DNA of 64,000 nt from Neopestalotiopsis rosae (Eukaryota; Ascomycota; Sordariomycetes; Amphisphaeriales; Sporocadaceae): contig JALGAS010000001.1 of assembly GCA_023078685.1 (NCBI GenBank), positions 6,882,001 to 6,946,000 of the forward strand, read 5' to 3'. The translations under genes and the position numbers were made by a program. This document shows, in pieces, positions 55,117-64,000 of the stretch; position 1 is the first letter of the stretch, and every line of letters starts with the position of its first letter. The notes under the pieces were generated by a model. It saw only the letters and a program-made list of their open reading frames with translations, had not been told where the DNA came from and searched no databases.

Positions 55117-57410
55117 TCATTCAGCCCGTTGCCTATACGGAGACGAGGATATATGGCTTCGATATCTAAAATTTGCGATATCAGAACAATATTCAGATCT
55201 CACCGCGCTGAGCCGATCGCATCCACCATGCTGAGGAGTCGTCCGGCTCCACCTCAGCATCCAGATCGATGGGCAACCTTCAAAATACGGAGCAACACCC
55301 AAAGCCCGATCGTGACACGTGAGAAGCAGCTTGAATACAATGGGCTCGGTATTCTTTACGAGCCGCGTCAGTCGTCGAACGACCTGCTCGGTATCTTGGC
55401 ACAGTGCACTCGTCTCGTATCGGGTAATTTCGTCGATGACGCAAATCAAGACGCTCTCTTCCGGCAGCTGGCTAATGAGCTGTCGCAGCACCTTCCAGAG
55501 CATGTCAAGCTTCATGTTCTCAAGGCGTCGCCAGTCACGAGGCTCGAGAAATGACAGATCCATTTGGACGCCTCGGTCCAGCATCTGGCTCAGGAGCTGT
55601 CCCACGAAGCTGGCGACAACCCCGACAGAGGACGCCTCGGTCGAATGCTCAAAGCTTGGTCGGTGAAAGTCGCAGAAATACGCCACGACGTAGATCGATC
55701 CCGTGTCGCGAGAGGCGTGCACGAGACTCCCGGCCACGTAGGTCAAGGACGAGGTGCTGTCGGCCGCTGCCAGATCGGCCCTTCCGTTGACGAGCAGGGA
55801 AGTGGATGCCGAAGTCTCTACCATTCGCGCCTTGTACTCGTTGTGTCGTATCATGGCGGCCGCCCGGGCCTTGTCGCCTTCTTCCAGTCGCTCACCGAGA
55901 CCTGTGGATCGCTCCAAATCTGCTTCGATGACGTGGGGATCATATTGAATCACTTTCAGCACCTTCTTCGCAATTTTGATTGAACCTTCCGCCCGGTGGC
56001 CTGGGTTTGCGTTTTGAGCAAACGCGATCATGTTGGTGTTCCGATTTATCCCACCAATACGACCGCTCTCTAATATTAACGATTCGCGCTGTTCCAAGAT
56101 CCCGAGTCTCTCACTCATGGCTTCAATCTGCGATACTGTTCACTCATCAGTCCCTTGGTGTCAGTGTTGCTGTGCTGTATCCACGCACCATCGTGTTGGG
56201 ATCGTAGTGGTATACGCTCCTCAAGAAATCTTTGCATTGCTTTCAACAAGTCGTTGGTCATACCCGTCGTTTCTTTCACATCTTTGATGGCCAGATTGCT
56301 ATCATGAACGGCCCAAGCCAAACACTGATCCGCCTCCTCTTTGATTCTCGAAGCTTGCTTACGAATTTCGGTGATACTTTCGATCAGTTCAACTTTATAC
56401 CCAGATTGCATCAATGTCGATTGCACCGTCTTCCCTGATCAGTCTGTCAGCTGAGCTAAGCGGTCTTGGAGACAACGGCTCTTACTTAGGCCCCCATCTG
56501 CAAGAAACTGCATGATATGAGTAAGTGTTCTCAGGATCGCCAGGAAGAGATCAAATGTCTTTCTCTCGAGGAACTGATCCTGACGATCTGCATATACTTT
56601 GACATAGTTCTGTGCACCTTTAATGATCTCCGGAATGTCTGCCAAAGCGCCGAATACTGCCTCCTCGACTTTGACGTATCGACCGGCAGCCTAGACATGG
56701 AACAATCAGCTTCGAGTGAGAAGTAAATGGCAAATATGACAAAGATCATTGCCATCAAAGGCGTCAAGAACCTACACCTATCACGAGCTTGAAGACTCCG
56801 CATACACTGAACTTTTGTGAGACTTGATCCTGCTCATTTTCGTACGGCGACCTCACCTTGCTCCATAGTCTCCAGCAGGCAACAGTTCTAACCAGCTTTC
56901 AAACACTGCCGAGTTTCTTCCGACCTTGTTAATAGACAGCATCGCTTGGGATGTTCGATCTGGGGTTGTGGACCACTGAGCAGCTGTGTCTTGAACCTGG
57001 GCCAGGACATCTGCCCACCGACAACTTCGAATATCCGAGTAGGACTGGTATACTCCCTTCTTGGATAGCTTGGCTTGGACCTTCTCAACCAGAGCAAACA
57101 GTTTTTCCTTCTCGTAATCGGCCTGTCTCCATAGCTCGGCACTACATGAGGCAAGCTCAGTTCAGATGTCAACTAAGGGCTGCAAGACAGCTCACCTGAT
57201 TTGGTCCTGTTGTACCGCCTCAGGAACTGGGACGTATGCGTCTAAACGTTCGCAATAGACTGAATCAGGCTGTCCGGCGACAACCATTCTGTTCTCAACA
57301 AAACGAATAGCTTCGCTTGCCGGATGTCGCAAGCGCGAGTTGAGATACTCTTCTCTGCCGGGAAGTTCTGTTATCATTTCCATGTTTCCGATATAGCCCC
57401 AAGCTGACAT
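55117..57410 (-). CDS. STAND/NLR-like NTPase-type protein without a recognisable P-loop, six exons, likely frameshift near the end
   Basis: Model: exons 57410-57196, 57141-56857, 56806-56776 (31 nt), 56690-56486, 56434-56189 and 56120-55117; all phases agree. The N-terminal half carries helical pieces conserved in fungal STAND-type proteins (ASVCGVFKLVIGAAGRYVKVEEAVFGALADIPEII in pieces, QFLERKTFDLFLAIL). In the second half, the stretch where a Walker A loop belongs reads LLVNGRADLAAADSTSSLT, with no GxxxxGK[ST]. A Walker-B-like VLICVIDE follows. Near 55270 the frame seems to slip: the alternative frame reads IDLDAEVEPDDSSAW and ends at 55193-55195, as family members do, while the open frame runs on to 55117 with unrelated sequence. 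It is divergent from the DUF7025-type gene. Confidence 0.7.
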
Positions 57411-57780
57411 CCGATAGTATGAGGTGACTTGTCTCGCATGAGATTGCACATCGGGGCCTTCATTTACGGTGAGTGCGATTTCAGACGTTTGAAATGATCA
57501 GGTCGCCTCTTTGTCCCTCTCATGCTCAACTTCTGCGAGAGCGGGGCATAGCGTGCTGGGGTTCATCCATGGTTTTGCGTATTCATCCTGCTGATTGGTC
57601 ATGTTCAGGGATCAGCTGTGGGTATGGTCGTATCACCATGCACGTTTACTGTTGGGAGGATCGTGCTGATACCTGGTTCCTTCAGACGGTGGGATTTTCT
57701 TGAAAGTCAATCTTGTGACTTCCTCGTTACCCCTCTTCGTCTTTCACAGGCTCATTAGACTCTCGCAAGATAATGATACT

Positions 57781-59307
57781 ATGGTCTTCGCGATGTCAGA
57801 GCCCACGTCGTCAGAACCCCGCCTAGAGCCGTCTACGGCTGGAAGCTCAACCAAGGCGGTAGAGAAGCCACCATTCGTACCAACCGTGATACCAGAGGAT
57901 GGCGAAAACCATCGACCCGCCAAGGAAAATGAACTACGAACAAACAATACTTCCGACCATGAAATTCTCGAAGAAACTCCAGAGTACAAAGCAGAGGTAG
58001 ATTCGAAAACGAGGTGGCTTAGAAGTTCTTGGGCCGACGATCTTATGAAAAGAGAGAAAAAGGAGGGTCGCATCGATGTTCGGTCTCAACAAGCTATACT
58101 TCACTTGGGCCTGACGCAGGCAAGGATCAATGATCTAGAAAAACAATTGGAGAGTCTGAAAAGCTATGTCTACGACACTCCCAAGGAGGTTTTACGCGCG
58201 AAGGCCTCAATCAAATATCCAGTTCATCAGCGCGAGATTCGCCGCTCCGCCATAGACACTTTTGACGTCACTGAAATGACTTATGAGGTACCGGTTGAGA
58301 AGCGACCAGCGTTAGAAGCCTTTTTTCCACGCGAAACACCTCTGCTCGCTACAGATGATCTTGGCTGTAATCCACAGCTTTCTGATCCGGTTGGAAATGT
58401 GCACTCATCAATCACTCCAGTTTTTCGGACACCAGAAAGACTTAGAATACGATCGGCATCGCTGCTCACTTTTCTGCGATCGGTCACTGGACTAGGCGTA
58501 CGTGTGAATGACGAAGCGAGCCTGGATGACAGGTGCCTGTTTCCAGGGTTTACCTTTCTCAGGCCATTCAAACTATTCGTGAAGTATGAGAAACCGATCC
58601 GGCAAAGTGTATTGGACTTGGAGTCACAAGCCCAAAAACCGGGAGAAACTTTGGCATCGGAGGGCAACAATAAGAAAGAGAAGTCTTTCTACCAATCAAA
58701 CACCAACACGTTTCTGGTCGACGACCAAGACATTCTTGCGGATGCAAAACTTTTGATCGACTTTTTTGACAACGACCTGCGACCTACGCTTGACTTAAGA
58801 CAAGCCATTAGAGATGGGACTGCTTCAAATATCGAATTTGCCGACCTATGTCATCTATTTGAATTTGGGACCATTGTTGTGGATCAATCTGATGACACAC
58901 GTGCCTACAGGGTGATGAGATGCACGGGTGGTCGTGAACCACTGACGGAGATGATGAAGGACGAAAAGCAACGGGTGCCCCCTCTCGATGGATTCGTGGT
59001 TGACTGTTTGGGACTTGCATTTGATGGTTTTCAATTTGTGCCAACTCTACACAAATTCACCATCACCAAGTATCTTGGGACCAGATTGATTTCTTCTTTA
59101 CCCATCCATCCCTTGGCTTTGAATCCAGATTCCAATGCACTGTCTGGCGAACTCCGAGACCGGGGGAAACGGTTTATACAAATCACATCACCACCATTTT
59201 CGCACCATTTCATGAAAGGTCGGACGCTCGACGAACCTTCACACGATGTGGATGCACCAGTAATTGTCGACATGGCTGCTGCACTAAATAGTATTGCACA
59301 TATATGA
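57781..59307 (+). CDS. DUF7025-type N-terminal half of a fungal AAA+ protein; AAA+ domain missing
   Basis: 508 aa from the ATG at 57781 (the frame upstream starts at TTG). The N-terminal ~120 residues are acidic/polar with a coiled-coil-like stretch (ARINDLEKQLESLKSYV). A segment typical of DUF7025 follows: LLIDFFDNDL, then FADLCHLFEFGTIVV..AYRVM, then DGFVVDCLGLAFDGFQFVP, and ISSLPIHPL. In full-length relatives a variable linker and a C-terminal AAA+ ATPase come next. Here the frame ends (VDAPVIVDMAAALNSIAHI) and no Walker motif is found in the following 900 bp. It is either a truncated gene or a naturally short regulator that could interfere with full-length relatives. Confidence 0.7.
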   Translation: MVFAMSEPTSSEPRLEPSTAGSSTKAVEKPPFVPTVIPEDGENHRPAKENELRTNNTSDHEILEETPEYKAEVDSKTRWLRSSWADDLMKREKKEGRIDVRSQQAILHLGLTQARINDLEKQLESLKSYVYDTPKEVLRAKASIKYPVHQREIRRSAIDTFDVTEMTYEVPVEKRPALEAFFPRETPLLATDDLGCNPQLSDPVGNVHSSITPVFRTPERLRIRSASLLTFLRSVTGLGVRVNDEASLDDRCLFPGFTFLRPFKLFVKYEKPIRQSVLDLESQAQKPGETLASEGNNKKEKSFYQSNTNTFLVDDQDILADAKLLIDFFDNDLRPTLDLRQAIRDGTASNIEFADLCHLFEFGTIVVDQSDDTRAYRVMRCTGGREPLTEMMKDEKQRVPPLDGFVVDCLGLAFDGFQFVPTLHKFTITKYLGTRLISSLPIHPLALNPDSNALSGELRDRGKRFIQITSPPFSHHFMKGRTLDEPSHDVDAPVIVDMAAALNSIAHI

Positions 59308-60206
59308 TGGTTTTCGGCATGGCGATGTCCACGACTGGAAGTTTTGGGGTCAGTAGATGGCAGACCTTATACCAAATGCAGTGCCAGAAATGTGCTAGCG
59401 CACTCGCCAACAGCCCCGCATAAGCGTCTAAGAAGCGGCGCATGCGGAAAATAACCTTTTCCAGTTTTAAACGGGCCTTCACCGCATTGCAATCCTTTTC
59501 CTATGATTTCGCACGCCCATCGGTGTGTGTTTAAACAGCTGCGTACTTGCCAATTCTCGCGATACGCCTAACATAACTGAGGACATGATTTCTTCAAACA
59601 ACAGTCCCTGGTTTTGGTCACATAGAGCTAATGTGGTTTATCCAACAATTTGGCCCAAAGAATTACATGAATCTATTTTGTTTTAACTACCTCAATGTTT
59701 TGACTTTTGGTATGGAATAATGCAACTCCACAAGGAGGCCTATGCAACGTTGGCAAGCTCCATTGCTATTTACTTGCGATCGAGCATTTAACGAGTTTAG
59801 TTAGTAACTATGTCGCGAGAAGAAAAAATGCAGTACCTCCCTTAACTCATTGAAGAGTCAAGGTCATCATGTGAAATGATGATGATAGATGCTATTCACA
59901 GTGCTGCAGGCATTTCGTTACCGCCAGAATCAATATTGGCTACTGTAGACAGTAGCCAGGTGAAAGGTATTTGGAAAACGATATAGTCAGACCTAACCGC
60001 TGCCCGATACTGTGCAAACGGCTTAAGTTAGTTAGGAGCGCAGCTGAAAGACATGCTACAGATCGCTTCTGTGACCTACCTGTCGCTTTCAGAATGCTGG
60101 CAGCCTATCTAACACGGCCATTAACCATGAATATTTCAGTAAGAGTTTTCTGATTCTATCGCCTGATCGTTCATACTATATTGCACGCTCTTCAAATGAG
60201 CTAGTC
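59308..60206. other. Intergenic region, no supported gene
   Basis: No Walker A/B or other AAA+ motif is seen in any frame. The sequence is AT-rich with short frames. It would hold the lost 3' half of the DUF7025-type gene if truncation was by decay. Confidence 0.45.
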
Positions 60207-61862
60207 ATGAGCCTATCGGCGAGCCATCTTGGGCAAGTTTATCCAAATTACGAAAGTTCCTGTTACAAGTACTCAGGCGTTACTCTGTCACCCGCACCTA
60301 TTCCCAAAAAGGTTCTCTTGACATCTAGTTCAACAAAAATGGACGTTCTTCCACTAGAGATACTTTTGATGGTATGGGATGAACTCGAGCTGTCAGCCAA
60401 GGCATCATTGAGTCAATGCTCCAAGACGCTACAAGCTCTTACAAAAAGCCATTTGTATAAAGGAGCAGCTGAATCAGTCCTTTTTGCAATTAGACATCCC
60501 AACGAAAATGTTTCTCTCGCAATTCTAAGCAATTATCTCCAAAGCAACGAGTGCTTCATTTTGAAAACAACGTATTGGATACCAGAAGTCTCGCCGCGTG
60601 GCCGCCATGGCGAAATTCGCCGCTCTTACCGTTCTATAAGACGATGCGAAATGGATATCCTGGCCCTCTCTATAGCACGAAACCGCACTAATATCTTCGA
60701 CATCTTACTCAGGCACACTCCTCTCTTCGATACATTATCTCCAGAACAGAATACACTCGATACAGCTTTTATATCTTCATTATGCGTTGCTCTTGCGCAT
60801 AGAAAAGACCAGGCTGCCATGGCGATATTGAAGCACGGCTCTCCCAATCCAAAAGGAAGTCATTATGCCACTGCACTGCATTACGCCGCAGCTGCGAATC
60901 TGCCTCTTGCGATAGATCACCTCGTAAAACTCTTCCAAGTCGACATCGATCACGGAGACCATATAGGAGATACCCCTTTGATCTACGCAATTGCATCACC
61001 GAACTCCGACCGGCTTCTTATAAGGCAGTTAATCACCCTCGGAGCGATCATAAACAAGCTTTCAACCTGTCAAGGGCAGTACATCAGTCCATTAAGCATT
61101 GCATGCGAGACCAATCAGTGGAGCCTCGCAATGGAGATCCTTGAGAGGGGCGGCGATGCAAGTGGCAGAACCGAGATCATGCTGGACTTTTTGTCACAGC
61201 ATCAACCATTACGACCATTATCACGAGCATGCTTTGCTCCTATCGACTACCCTGCGGGAACGGAGTGGCAAAGAAAAGCTGTAATCAATGAAATACTTCG
61301 TCGAGGTGCAGATCCTAACATGTCAACTATGTACAATGGGAGGAGCGAACCACTGCTTAGCCATCTCATCCGAAGAAAGCGCGACTACGAGGTTATATGT
61401 CTTCTGAAGTGCCAGAACCTCGATATCGAGAAGATGGACTCCGAAGATATGACACCCTTGGAACGGGCACTGTGTACGAAACATGGCCGAACGAATGTTG
61501 CGCAATTACTCTTGCGACGTGATGCTCAAATATCCATAACGACATCTCAAGAGATAACCGCCCTTATGCGAAGATTATGGAGGGCAGCCATTCCATCACA
61601 GATATATGATTTGCTCCAGACCCATAAAACATTCGCCCAATGCTATCAAATTGTTTACAAGCACTTTTCTAGCATTTCACCCTGCGATAGGGATATTCAC
61701 ATGGAGGAATTTCTGAACGGATGCCCTGCACCTATGTCTCGATTGATCCAGAGCATGGGCAATAATTTGTTGCAGGACTTCGATATCTTGAACGAGATCA
61801 AGAAGCAATTCGAGTCAGACAAAAACAGACCGCGCCACGCTGCACACCCTCGCAGTGACTAG
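60207..61862 (+). CDS. F-box and ankyrin-repeat protein, single exon
   Basis: 551 aa from the ATG at 60207; the ATG at 60339 (residue 45) has a better context (AAAATGG) and lies just before the F-box-like helix region (DVLPLEILLMVWDELELSAKASLSQCSKTLQAL in pieces). Ankyrin repeats follow from about residue 200: TALHYAAAANLPLAIDHLV, GDTPLIYAIASPNSDRLLIRQLI, SPLSIACETNQWSLAMEILERGGD, VINEILRRGADPNM, and MTPLERALCTKHGRTNVAQLLL. Fungal F-box/ankyrin proteins are numerous and probably deliver targets to SCF ubiquitin ligases; no target is known. Confidence 0.85.
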   Translation: MSLSASHLGQVYPNYESSCYKYSGVTLSPAPIPKKVLLTSSSTKMDVLPLEILLMVWDELELSAKASLSQCSKTLQALTKSHLYKGAAESVLFAIRHPNENVSLAILSNYLQSNECFILKTTYWIPEVSPRGRHGEIRRSYRSIRRCEMDILALSIARNRTNIFDILLRHTPLFDTLSPEQNTLDTAFISSLCVALAHRKDQAAMAILKHGSPNPKGSHYATALHYAAAANLPLAIDHLVKLFQVDIDHGDHIGDTPLIYAIASPNSDRLLIRQLITLGAIINKLSTCQGQYISPLSIACETNQWSLAMEILERGGDASGRTEIMLDFLSQHQPLRPLSRACFAPIDYPAGTEWQRKAVINEILRRGADPNMSTMYNGRSEPLLSHLIRRKRDYEVICLLKCQNLDIEKMDSEDMTPLERALCTKHGRTNVAQLLLRRDAQISITTSQEITALMRRLWRAAIPSQIYDLLQTHKTFAQCYQIVYKHFSSISPCDRDIHMEEFLNGCPAPMSRLIQSMGNNLLQDFDILNEIKKQFESDKNRPRHAAHPRSD

Positions 61863-62061
61863 TGGAATGAGAGATCGGTAACACGCCATCAGAGTGGCTC
61901 ATAAAACAAACAATTCTCAGAGGTGGTCACTGGGAATACATTTTGACAGTATATGGCTATCTTGGATCATGGGAACTATAATCATATAGTTATTTTGTTG
62001 GAATGTCAGTATTCGCGGCTTCGTACAATAACGATAGATTAGCTATAGAGGTGCGCTACCG

Positions 62062-62147
62062 CAGCCACGTTGTGGCTGTGGGCCGTACCGACTATGGGTC
62101 TAGTAATCGTGCGAAGGGAACGGAGTTCCCCTCTTTCCCTTCGTACG
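62062..62147. repeat. Two adjacent hairpins
   Basis: Hairpin 1: CAGCCAC/GTGGCTG (62062-62078, 3-nt loop). Hairpin 2: 62108-62119 pairs with 62136-62147 over 12 positions with one G-T pair, around a 16-nt loop. They lie between two genes, 200-285 bp past the ankyrin gene stop. A transcription-end role or a transposon remnant is possible. Confidence 0.6.
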
Positions 62148-62656
62148 TTACGTTGAATCTACAAGCTATTTGCCGTCATTCCCTTGCCAAAATCCATTCG
62201 AATGGTGAATCCATTCTACATATTTAGTTATTCTAGCTACTGAAAACCCCGTGGTACCTAGTGATGATTGGGTAACTTTCATATATCAACGTCGTCAATG
62301 GATCTTCTCGGACAAACCTTCCTCTCAATCTCTTTTATACACGGTCTCTTTCAAGAACTGTATCTTTCTGAATAACACTCAATGAATAGTATGATCTCCC
62401 CGAAACCACCCTATTAAGCCTCAACATGAGACCATGCGTAGTTACGCAATATTCTTGGTTAATAGTCACATATCTCGGGGTGCATTTTTAGTAGAATTCG
62501 GGAGATGAAGGATTTGAAAGTAAATCGCGACACTTGTAGATCATCTTTCAAAAATAGTTACTTCTTCTTTTCCTTTGGGATTCCTAGAGCTATTTCGATT
62601 CATTTTACATAGTTATCTGTTAGATTAACTATGAATAAAGAAGTCTTATTGAATAT
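62148..62656. other. Intergenic AT-rich region
   Basis: 3' flank of the minus-strand gene at 62657; no gene seen. Confidence 0.5.
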
Positions 62657-63565
62657 TTATTTTCTTTCCTTCTCTAATTGTGAAATTAATGTTTCCATTT
62701 CTGGTCCTGTCAGGTAGAAAAGTCCTTCTCTGCCCCCATTATTTTTTGAGAGGTATAATCTCTCGCGGTACTCCCAGTATAAATATGTACTTCCCCGTCC
62801 ATCGAGGTATACTTCCAGAGTGATCCAACGCCAATTTTCTTCTTGACACAAGTGACTTAGAGAATTCTGAGCTCCATCGGGGCCCATCCAAGACTTTCTT
62901 TGCGTGTCCCATCGAAAAGTGCGCTTGCTGACAATTTGGACGTGTACCCCTCGTAGGTTTGCATATGAAAAGCAGTTCAGTTTGTCCGGTTGTGTGCTTT
63001 GACCAATTGAACTCCATTTCCGGGCAATTGCGCATGTTCTGAGGGGTACCGAGTCTTGTCCATGATCTTGCTCCTCGTCATCTTCGATTGTGAGATCGAT
63101 GAATACCGCCTCTATTGGAGGCACGAACGGAGCAGTAGTCGAGTGCTCATAGTATAGTGCTGGCTCCTCTTTTGGAACGCTTATGGAATAATTGGTTGGA
63201 TCTGCGTTGATTTCGGTGATATTGAACGGCTGGTCGTGTCCTACTTCAATTGTCGCGAATTGAGCCATGAGCTCGTTGTCGTCTATTTGTGCATCACCTC
63301 GGATATTATCATTAATATGACGGCTGTCTTCATACAGAACATGAAATTCGTCGAAGGATGGCTCATCTTCATCATTTGTGAGTATTTTCCAAGTGTCGGA
63401 GTTGAGACGATCGGCCACCATAAACACGTCAAAATCTGAGAGAGGCCAGCTGTCTGTAGGGATTGATATGCTAGGGAGGTCTTCTGGGGAAATTTTCGAT
63501 GAAAAAATGGCTTCTGATGACCATTGACATCTGAATGGGAGAAGTTCCTCTTCACGGGCATCCAT
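62657..63565 (-). CDS. Uncharacterised acidic protein with a SUMO-interaction-like motif
   Basis: Single exon, 302 aa, ATG at 63565. I do not recognise the family. The N-terminal 170 residues are acidic and look disordered. Near residue 150 is AVFIDLTIEDDEE: a hydrophobic core (FIDLT) followed by acidic residues, the layout of a SUMO-interacting motif. The C-terminal ~110 residues look folded, with alternating strands and many Trp/Tyr (KRTFRWDTQRKSWMG, WRWITLEVYLDGRG, TYLYWEYRERLYL). A SUMO-linked nuclear role is possible, but this rests on one short motif. Confidence 0.65.
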   Translation of the reverse strand: MDAREEELLPFRCQWSSEAIFSSKISPEDLPSISIPTDSWPLSDFDVFMVADRLNSDTWKILTNDEDEPSFDEFHVLYEDSRHINDNIRGDAQIDDNELMAQFATIEVGHDQPFNITEINADPTNYSISVPKEEPALYYEHSTTAPFVPPIEAVFIDLTIEDDEEQDHGQDSVPLRTCAIARKWSSIGQSTQPDKLNCFSYANLRGVHVQIVSKRTFRWDTQRKSWMGPDGAQNSLSHLCQEENWRWITLEVYLDGRGSTYLYWEYRERLYLSKNNGGREGLFYLTGPEMETLISQLEKERK

Positions 63566-64000
63566 GGTGAATCGGACGATGGAGAATGGTGTAAGTCAAG
63601 CAAAAAAGATTCTTCGACGTGTGAAAAATCATTAAGTATTCATTGTCTACATTTTCGTAGGTGCCTCCGGGGCTTTATAGTGCGGGATAATCAGTCTATC
63701 ATAAGGTATAACGGCGGCCTCCGGCGCAGATGAAGCATCAATTGAACACTGACTGTGCCTCTATGAGCTATGAATAGACAGACAGACTAACCGTTGAAGT
63801 CAGAATACTACACTTTGAGTTTCAGGTTGAAGATCGGATATCCAATGATAGCTTGAAGCCAGCTCTTATACCTAAGTACATCTTCTCTCGCAAGCAGACC
63901 TGTTTCTAAATTTGTAGTCATCTGATACTTGTCAAAATGCACCATTCATCGTCGCTATCTAGCGCTCACGGAAGGTCTTTGGAGACATCCATTGCACCAT
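63566..64000. other. Right edge, no supported gene
   Basis: Promoter of the minus-strand gene at 62657-63565 and about 400 nt beyond. No open frame with a motif is seen before the window ends. Confidence 0.5.

Overview
This is nuclear DNA of a filamentous ascomycete (Pezizomycotina). The evidence is short introns of 50-100 nt with GT..AG ends and CTAAC/CTGAC-like branch sites, secreted carbohydrate-active enzymes, and fungus-restricted families: Zn2Cys6 factor, HET domain, DUF3431, DUF2985, Hce2-like, and STAND/NLR-like genes. Gene content resembles Sordariomycetes such as Hypocreales, but I cannot fix the genus by eye. I rebuilt spliced gene models by hand from frame continuity, splice motifs and family motifs. 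Nearly all give exon totals divisible by three. No tRNA, rRNA, CRISPR or intact transposon was seen.

Left part (1-15.6 kb). The 3' end of an NLR-like TPR/ankyrin-type gene runs off the left edge. It is followed by an aldo/keto reductase fragment that is clearly decayed and a small four-helix membrane protein gene. Next come three secreted plant-polymer-type proteins: a GH35 beta-galactosidase, a type-B carboxylesterase-like protein whose nucleophile serine is glycine, and a GH106-like glycosidase interrupted by one in-frame TAG. A DUF2985 membrane protein with a 9-nt micro-exon follows.

Middle part (16-36 kb). This holds a cytochrome P450 with an unusual I-helix, a three-TM membrane protein with an unresolved splice junction, and a Cys-rich single-TM protein. 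It also holds a DUF3431 protein, a divergent M3 metallopeptidase, an F-box/acidic protein, a CE1-type esterase with a GPI-like tail, an Hce2/Ecp2-like small secreted protein, and a second Cys-rich single-TM protein. About 4 kb (36.1-40.2 kb) has no convincing gene.

Right-centre part (40-52 kb). A HET-domain gene is followed by a set that looks like a small metabolic locus: a SAM methyltransferase, an ACMSD-type aromatic-acid decarboxylase, an uncharacterised protein, a PAF-acetylhydrolase-like esterase, a Zn2Cys6 regulator and a UbiA prenyltransferase. Palindromes and direct repeats lie in the promoters. No polyketide synthase or terpene cyclase is in the window, so the pathway is incomplete here or uses an outside precursor. 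Decarboxylase plus UbiA prenyltransferase plus methyltransferase plus local regulator is the logic of prenylated-phenol (yanuthone-like) pathways, and this is the best candidate for an undescribed system.

Right end (52-64 kb). This is accessory, partly decayed DNA: a broken BTB gene, a cluster of perfect hairpins, a STAND/NLR-like gene without a recognisable P-loop and with a likely frameshift, a DUF7025-type gene lacking its AAA+ half, an F-box/ankyrin protein, two more hairpins, and an uncharacterised protein with a SUMO-interaction-like motif.
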